From assembly GCA_030248065.1 (NCBI GenBank), contig JASAMV010005349.1:112940-176939 (forward strand): a stretch of 64,000 bases of DNA. Reading direction: 5' to 3'. Positions 57,686 to 64,000 of this stretch are shown one piece after another. The notes under the pieces are model-generated. The model made no database searches. It was not told where the DNA came from and worked only from the letters and a program-made list of their open reading frames with translations. The first letter of the stretch is position 1. Each line of letters begins with the position of its first letter. The DNA is from Rhynchonema sp. JSB1_4 (lineage: Eukaryota; Nematoda; Chromadorea; Monhysterida; Xyalidae). The translations under genes and the position numbers were made by a program.

Positions 57686-59889
57686 TATAGAACGTTATTT
57701 TTAGTTACTGCTGTGGATTTTATTGATAATCGAGGCCTTTTTCGATCGCGGTGTACATACAAGTGTTTAAAATGTCTTGTCAGATTAGAGAGCCTTTATG
57801 TATACAGCATGCCGTATCAATCAAGTATGGACACCAATCTGATCGTGCGACCAGAGTCACACTCAGCAATCTCATACGACCAATATCGACTCAAAAGACA
57901 ATTCTTAAAATCAGAACCGCAGTGTACCATTGTAACTAAACACACTCCCGAGACGTTGCTTACTAGCTCCCTGGTGCAAACTCTTTGTCCTTCTGTGCAA
58001 ACTGGACGTTTTCGTGCGCAGCTGCATTCGAAATTAAATTTCTTCGTTTTTCTGAGAAACCAGACTGCGGGCGGAGGCCAGACCAAAAAATATTTTCTTG
58101 TTTTTGTCTAAAAATAGTCAGCCAAGTGCACGCATTATTTATGTATCAACCACTGCGATATCAAGCGTGTATGTACATGCTTGGTATACCGGTTTATGAA
58201 TAGTTCAAGTCTCGCTCAAGCGAAATGCTTCTGACAACAGACAAACCGCGCTGTTATTGTTTTCTTCCGGGAGAACCCAAAGACTGCTGAAACTGATCAC
58301 GGTTTATTTTTAACTGGCAAAACAACCTATATCCTCCGGTAATCATCTACTGTAACTCAGCAATATGAAATGTGCCTACGGCGGGCGGGGCTGCCTCAAG
58401 AGCTCAATCAACGCTGCGGACACAAACTGGACCTACATCATACTCTAGTTCTGTTTTTTGCTTATCTCCCCTGTTCCGCTTCACTTGATTGCTATTCGTT
58501 GTTATAATAGGCAGAAGACTTATGGTCAATCTCGGATTTCAGGCTCGGAGGGAGTCTTGCTCACTGGTTATGTAGTTTAGATCTTAGAAGCGTCATCAGC
58601 TTTTGATTATTAAGAACCGAATGCTTATTTGTCACCAGGTGACGTCGAGTTACGTCAATATGATGTACTTACTGTACTGTATGTACCCAACTCACGTCAT
58701 AACAAGTACATGAGCTGCACCTTGTTATTCAAGGTGACGCAAACGAAACTAATTTGACCCGGTGAAAACAGTTTTGATGCATCATCGCACAAAATATCAA
58801 CTCGTTTTTCGGACACTCAACACGTGTGTCTAATCAGGGTTATCAAATAACTGTGGAATCATCAGAAAAGCTTTACTCTGTACGTAGCTACATATACAGT
58901 AGTTTCAAGCCTTGAGGAAACCGTTTGAATTTGATACATAAAACATTTACACTGACGTGTTTTCCGAGGCGCGTGCTGTTATCCTCTACGGGCGTCCTAT
59001 CCAGTCTAATGAGCTTAGCTTTATTGTGTGGCGGACACAACAAGTCCATGGAGTCACTTAGCCCACACAGACACCCAGTCACCGAGTCACACGACCCTTT
59101 TTGGATATTTTAATAGTGTTTTGCGTGGGACAAAGTCCGGATACACTGGCTCTTGCACCTGAGTCGAATCTGTGGGACGCGTGAAAACGAGCGCTGTCTG
59201 GAACGAGTGAATTTTGTTTCACGCACGGAACGGCGCAAAAGATTTCTTTCCTGTTCGTCTCCGCACCACTGTGGAGCCTATTCCTTCATGTCACTTGGCT
59301 TCCATCCAAAGTTACCAGTATCATAAACATTGGCCAGATGTTTTCGTCCCAAAGCTGTTTATCCGCACTAAAGCTACGCTGAAGACGAGGTCAACCTCCG
59401 CTGACTAATGAGAACAGCAGTGTGAACAGACAGCGCCACCACATAATTTCAAATTCATAGCTTTTCCATTGGTCTTGTTGCCGTCATTCACCGTCACCAC
59501 CCTGGCAAACATATAAGCTTAATCATAACAAAATCTGTGTATCAGCAACAGAAAGGTCGGTTTTCTCAATATGCCTCTTTCGCTCACGTTGCCATGCCAA
59601 CTTTGTTGATATTTGGGTTGAATGACGCACAGAAGTATACCGTTTTTAACTCTATCATGTTTCATTATAATATGTTAAAGAAACAGCTTAGCCGCTAAAA
59701 TAAATCTTAACGAAGTGCACGTGCGATCCAGAGTGTTTTCAGTTAATTCAGCTCCACATAATGAGGCTACTTGTGAGGATGAAGTTCGGTTCAGAACTTC
59801 AGCGACCTCTTGATGTCACATAATTGATATTTTCAAGTATTCTTTCAGAAACACTTTCAACACTGACAATAATACATTCTATTGACAAA

Positions 59890-61514
59890 ATGTTATTCTC
59901 TCGCACCAATCTAATGAATCGTTCGAATCTCGTGTGCACCAAACAGACGAGTGAGCCACTCAGCCAGAATCACTCCATTCCCGAGTACTACTATTCAACA
60001 GCGGTTGTCGAAAGCGATGGTCTGGTCCGGCCACGGGCGCAATCAAATGATAACAGGTGATTATTGGATATTCTTTAAACATCAAACACAATTCTATCAA
60101 TCGTCCAAGACAAAAAAGATAAGTGTGTTTTTAGACTTCGACTACATTTGAACAAGAAGTCCTCGAAAGGCTCAACAGGGTCAAATAGCCCGATAAGTCC
60201 GAGTGCAGCAAATATCACACCGCCGTCGGGACAAATCGTAAAGGTCATGAGGAAACGGTTGGTTTTCTTTGACGTTTTACATCACTTATAACCAGATATT
60301 ATATTGACGCATAACGCCATTGAAACATCACAGGAGTCGGTCCGAGGTGCATGCAAGCAGTTCACAATCAAGACGAAGCGCTTCAAATTCAAACCCAGGC
60401 AGCCGAAGCAGTCATGAATCAACCCCTAGTCGAAAGACACAGAAACGTAATCACCAACAACGTCGAAGATGCTCCGTTCAGCCACAAGTGGGTATTGAAC
60501 CCTGGTATTTCATCTTTGCATCTATGCTGGACCGCTAAGCCACAGGCGCGCTTTATTCAGGTAACAATTGAGGTGACGGATTTCGACGCGATGATCAACC
60601 GCCAGCTGCGAAGGGGCAGCAAAACGGCGCTCATAGTGCAACAAAGGCAGGACAGCCTCGAGCAGACACTCATTCCCTGTCATATTATTGATGGCAGTGA
60701 CATGGAGAAAATCAGGACGCAGTCCGACAAATGTGAGTTTGTCAATTCATCTACACCACCAGTTGTGGTGAAGACTTGAAATTTTACATATACAGTACCT
60801 AGATGCAAATTTTTGGCCATGAAACTGTTTCACCATTCCAGCCGTGGTCACGTGCCATCCGCCGGGTCGCAGCATAATACGAAAGTACAGCAGCACATCA
60901 TCAATAAATGAACTGACAGATGACGATGTCGATTTTGTCCATGAAACATCAAATAATCGAAAGCCACAAAACGGTCGTTACATTCGAAAACCACCGCCGG
61001 GTCCGCTGTGTGGTGGACAGCACTCTGTGTGCTCAGAGAGGGGACGCGGACGAAGGGCGGATTTCAGGTGATTGATTTTGTGGTGTGTTCTGAACCATCA
61101 GCCAGCTGGCCGGGTCACATTAAACCTATGATTCGATGATGAAGTTACAATCTACACCCTCTATAGTGACCAAGATTCGCCGTCTCTGGTCGGTGCGGAG
61201 AATATTCACTGCGTGCAGGATAACAGATAGGGTCTCAGCTTCAGATTTCGGACCAAAACCCCTATAAAAAGGGTGACAATAGTGATGGGACACCGTGATA
61301 CCAAACAAATGAAGTCCACTTTTTTTCCAGACGCCAACAGTGTCGATGGCAGTCACTGGACAATTCTGATGATTTTCAATTTGACTTTGACTCCGGCAAC
61401 GATGGGCATAATCATAACGATGAGCGAAGGAGCAGAACGGGTACCATGGATAGGCTGAGAAAACGATTCATGAAATTGGCCTTCCACAGACGCCGAAAAA
61501 GCGATGCTGTTTGA
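59890..61514 (+). CDS. gene E, right copy, 341 aa
   Basis: Exons 59890-60056, 60135-60257, 60334-60487, 60561-60732, 60842-61067, 61331-61514, with lengths 167, 123, 154, 172, 226, 184 nt, exactly those of the left copy. Amino-acid differences from the left are scattered substitutions (e.g. HETSNN against HETSDN; DFDSGND against DVDSGGD). No stop or frameshift. Function unknown. Confidence 0.7.
60489..60556 (-). tRNA. tRNA-like (probably pseudo) sequence in intron 3 of gene E, right arm
   Basis: On the minus strand: A-box-like TGGCTTAGCGG and B-box-like GGGTTCAATACCC. It fills the 73-bp intron 60488-60560. Its sequence is closer to a tRNA consensus than the left-arm copy, but it still lacks a clear anticodon stem. 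Confidence 0.4.
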
Positions 61515-62496
61515 TGCCGTGATGTTTCAAATTGACCACAGATCGGTGCCCAATATTTATGATTTTGTACTCAATCATAACTTTTTATATTCCCAGTGCA
61601 CATTATGCCATATTGATCATGATGTTTTGGGCGAACATTCTTGTAAATAACATTACAGTGCTTATTTTCCTATTTTTGATTTTATTGCTTTGAAGCCTGG
61701 ACAAATGTTTTACATATAAGCAAAGTTCGAAAAAAAAAAATAAAATTCGACATTAAAAGTCGTAAAATGGTCTTGCTTCTAATTTGATGGAGCTGTAAAC
61801 TTCCGCCAGGGACGCACGCTACACACAGTGCAGTGTACGCTTGGGTTGTCCAGACAAGACAGACTGGCTGCCAAAGAGGTTTCAATATTTTGCTTTGGTC
61901 AAATGGTGACGGTTACATATAATTATGCACCTGAAGTTTTGAGATGCGAATGTTTTAACAACATTGGTTAAAAGCTGTCCGTTTTTCGACCTCCCAAATC
62001 TATTTCGGTACCGCAGAACTTCAACGTGGAACCGCCAGCGATTAACAAAGTCAAGTCCGTCAGCTAGACCGGCCCGGGGCATGCCCCGCCACCCGGCTCA
62101 GAAAAACTGTCACGATAAAAACAACTTTCAGATACTGTATAAAGGCAGTGATAACATTTTTTTGCTCGAAACAGTTCTAAAGATGCTCCGAGTTTTAATT
62201 TCAATAAAATGTTCGGCTTCCAGAACTGGAACTTGACAGGCTGAAAGTTTTTCACTTAAACGTGCCTGTTATCAGTAAACTGGGGGCGTCTCATGTCCTT
62301 ATTACCCGTACACAACAATGTCACGAGGCCGATGGGACCTGTCAGAAATTACACACAGGTGCAGCTTTTCGGCCAATTTTAGACAGTTTATGTCCACCAA
62401 GGTTACATTAAGGGTGAGCAAGAAACCTTCAATTAACATTAGTTGATCCAAGCTGCATACGGCTAAATATATTTCCTATCGATTCCAGTCAAAACA

Positions 62497-63334
62497 ATGG
62501 CATTGACGGCTCCATTAATAAAGTCCAACTACGATTTGTACGGCCAATTCCCGGGCGCAAAACGAGCGGGCCCCAGTCAGAAGACGACGACGATGACACG
62601 ACTGCAACAGAAACGAAACAGTGCACCGGCGTTGTTCCTGAACACCAAAGATGCCAGGAATAAATCGTTAGAGACAAAAATGTTTAGCTAATTTTTTTCA
62701 AGGAATCGATTATACATAGGCAGGTGTCGAACTTGGTGATCGGATCGGATCTAACTTGGTCAAAAAGGATACTAGAAAACTTACTGATGAAATAGACAAA
62801 TTTTACGGTGGTCGAAACAGTGGTGACACATGATACAATCACGTGACCAAGCCAGGTGTTCCGGTCCAAGATGATCAACGGGCTTTATGAGGATAATTCT
62901 AATTTGATTGTTTTAGCAAGGCCACCCCAGTGCGACAAACGCAACGACGCACGGTGTCAATGAGCGCCGCGAGTCCACCCAAAGCCCCATCTATACTGCA
63001 CAAGTCACAGTCGCCGACATCGAGCTCGCCCGATAAAGCACACCCTACAACTCCGCCGGTCAATTTTGGAGCACACAAGCCGAGTTTTGGCAGGTTGGCT
63101 GATTCATGAAACTTTTTTTGCCTTTTTTGGAAGTTTCATAATTCTCAAATTCAAAATCAGTAATTTTGCAGAAATCGCCGAACTTCGCTACAATACCCAA
63201 CGTTGGACGATATCGCCGAGGTGAAAGAACAGGCCAGCTGTACTGATCTGAAACAAGTGTTTGACGGGGACGGGACGGCGAGCGAAAACAGCGATCGACA
63301 GGGGGATAGGGAAGAAAATGGCGAGATTTCTTAA
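62497..63334 (+). CDS. gene G, right copy
   Basis: Exons 62497-62681, 62917-63093, 63172-63334, totalling 525 nt (174 aa). Relative to the left copy there is one extra Thr codon in exon 1 (KTTTM against KTTM) and two fewer codons in exon 2 (RQTQRR against RQVTAQRR). Both changes keep the frame. Stop TAA at 63332-63334. Confidence 0.68.
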
Positions 63335-63356
63335 TTGTTTTTGGTTTTTGTTATCC

Positions 63357-63520
63357 ATGACGTCAGTTAAGGCTGTCCACGTTAACGGAAACTGGTAACC
63401 GTGCTTTGGTCACTTTGTTGTGGAGTGCTTAGGAGCAGTGCAAAGCTATCGGTCTCTACAATGCGAATACGCTGTATCAGAGACCGAAACGACAACAACA
63501 ACAACAGCAACAACAACAGC

Positions 63521-63576
<56 letters not shown>

Positions 63577-63974
63577 CGATCGATTCAAGCCAAGCAGCCC
63601 CAGCAAGCGGTGATTCTACTCCCAGTCTCGACCCGGTCACAAATGCGCCCGACAAACGCGTGCGCTTCAGCACAATTGAGCGCATCAGCTATGACAAGGA
63701 CAAAACGTTGAAACGGTCTCAGGCCAAGATCTCCGAGTCTGAACAGGATCGTAAAGTTCATGGTCGAAGCCTGTCCGTGGATAGTGGTGTGAAACATCAT
63801 CACGGAAACTGGCAAGATCGAATCTTGCGATTCTTTCGTCATATTGGACACCCACACCATCATGGGTCACATCAGGACATCGGCACTGAGCCTGATTATC
63901 AAGGGGGGCATGAGCAGCATGACCATAGTCACCCTCATGCCAATAATCATGTGGTTGTTGTGCCTCACATGTAG
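63357..63974 (+). pseudogene. gene F, right copy with early stop and expanded Thr tract
   Basis: ATG at 63357 as in the left copy (MTSVKAVHVNGNW), but codon 14 is TAA (63396-63398), where the left arm has AAA. Downstream the frame is fully open to the stop at 63972-63974, with the KRVRFSTIERISYDKDK core intact and the ACA/ACC tract grown to more than 20 codons (63490-63577). Translation could restart downstream, or the true start or a splice (ACTG|GTAACC looks donor-like) may bypass the stop, so pseudogene status is provisional. Confidence 0.55.
63490..63577 (+). repeat. (ACA)n trinucleotide expansion within gene F
   Basis: Nearly pure CAA/ACA repeat with rare CAG interruptions, about 29 triplets. 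The left-arm counterpart (50960-50985) has only about eight. Confidence 0.92.
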
Positions 63975-64000
63975 AACTTGGTTGTACATATCGGAGCTAG

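Larger units (their letters stand above)
57686..63987. repeat. right arm of giant palindrome
   Basis: Inverted copy of 50559-56823; see that entry. The outer end lies about 13 bp before the window edge (GAACTTGGTTGTACATAT matches, then diverges), so both outer boundaries appear to be inside the window. Confidence 0.93.

Noticed and set aside
56247..58203. Mirrored ORFs resembling each other near the palindrome centre
   Set aside because: They correspond only because the arms are inverted copies; no splice signals or domain, and frames differ in length between arms.
63446..63685. Poly-Val and poly-Leu ORFs antisense to gene F
   Set aside because: Antisense and shifted readings of the ACA repeat.

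Overview
This is a 64-kb window of a eukaryotic nuclear genome. Genes carry many short introns (mostly 50-100 bp, GT-AG, one clear GC-AG), and every recognisable family is metazoan: a sigma-type glutathione S-transferase, a rhodopsin-class GPCR, secreted PLAT/sushi proteins, membrane C-type lectin/sushi proteins, and a chromatin protein with a Tudor-like segment. Compact introns, BEL/Pao and non-LTR retrotransposon debris and abundant fold-back MITEs suggest a small invertebrate with tiny introns, such as a nematode or tardigrade. I cannot fix the phylum from sequence alone. Exon models below were built by hand from splice signals, reading phase and paralogue comparison. Many sum to an exact multiple of three.

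Layout. 0.2-1.4 kb: intact 8-exon GST (+). 1.7-2.8 kb: fold-back repeats. 2.85-5.3 kb: an unrecognised single-pass membrane protein gene (+) whose middle is interrupted by a MITE. 6.4-20 kb: a GPCR gene on the minus strand whose introns are swollen by nested inverted-repeat elements. Its last exon lies in a tandem duplication (units about 6405-7871 and 7872-14012), and unit 2 has been split by several insertions. 20-24 kb: retrotransposon remnants, degenerate tandem repeats and MITEs. 24.4-36.3 kb: four minus-strand genes, a twofold tandem duplication of a [CTLD-sushi-TM + PLAT-PLAT-sushi] pair. 36.3-43.5 kb: no convincing gene, one fold-back element. 43.5-47.4 kb: a 499-aa TNRC18/BAHCC1/winged-eye-like gene (+) with a 1.1-kb near-perfect hairpin in intron 1. 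47.4-50.6 kb: no convincing gene. 50.56-63.99 kb: a giant inverted duplication with 6.3-kb arms and a spacer of about 0.86 kb. Each arm carries the same three Ser/Arg-rich, unrecognised genes (called E, G and F here). They read minus on the left arm and plus on the right, diverging outward from the spacer.

How the genes relate. The 24-36 kb cluster is the most coherent functional unit. Secreted adhesive proteins (two PLAT-like beta-sandwiches plus a sushi domain) sit beside membrane-anchored lectins with a sushi domain, and the pair is duplicated in the same order and orientation. That suggests a co-inherited surface-recognition locus. The E-G-F block is conserved in exon lengths on both arms and so was functional until recently. 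Only the right-arm F copy shows an early in-frame stop and a long poly-Thr expansion.

The most unusual features are the palindrome, the dense collection of fold-back element families (at least ten, several with two to five copies here), and a recurrent GAAACAT/ATGTTTC word. That word appears in or near the centre of several unrelated hairpins and in many introns.
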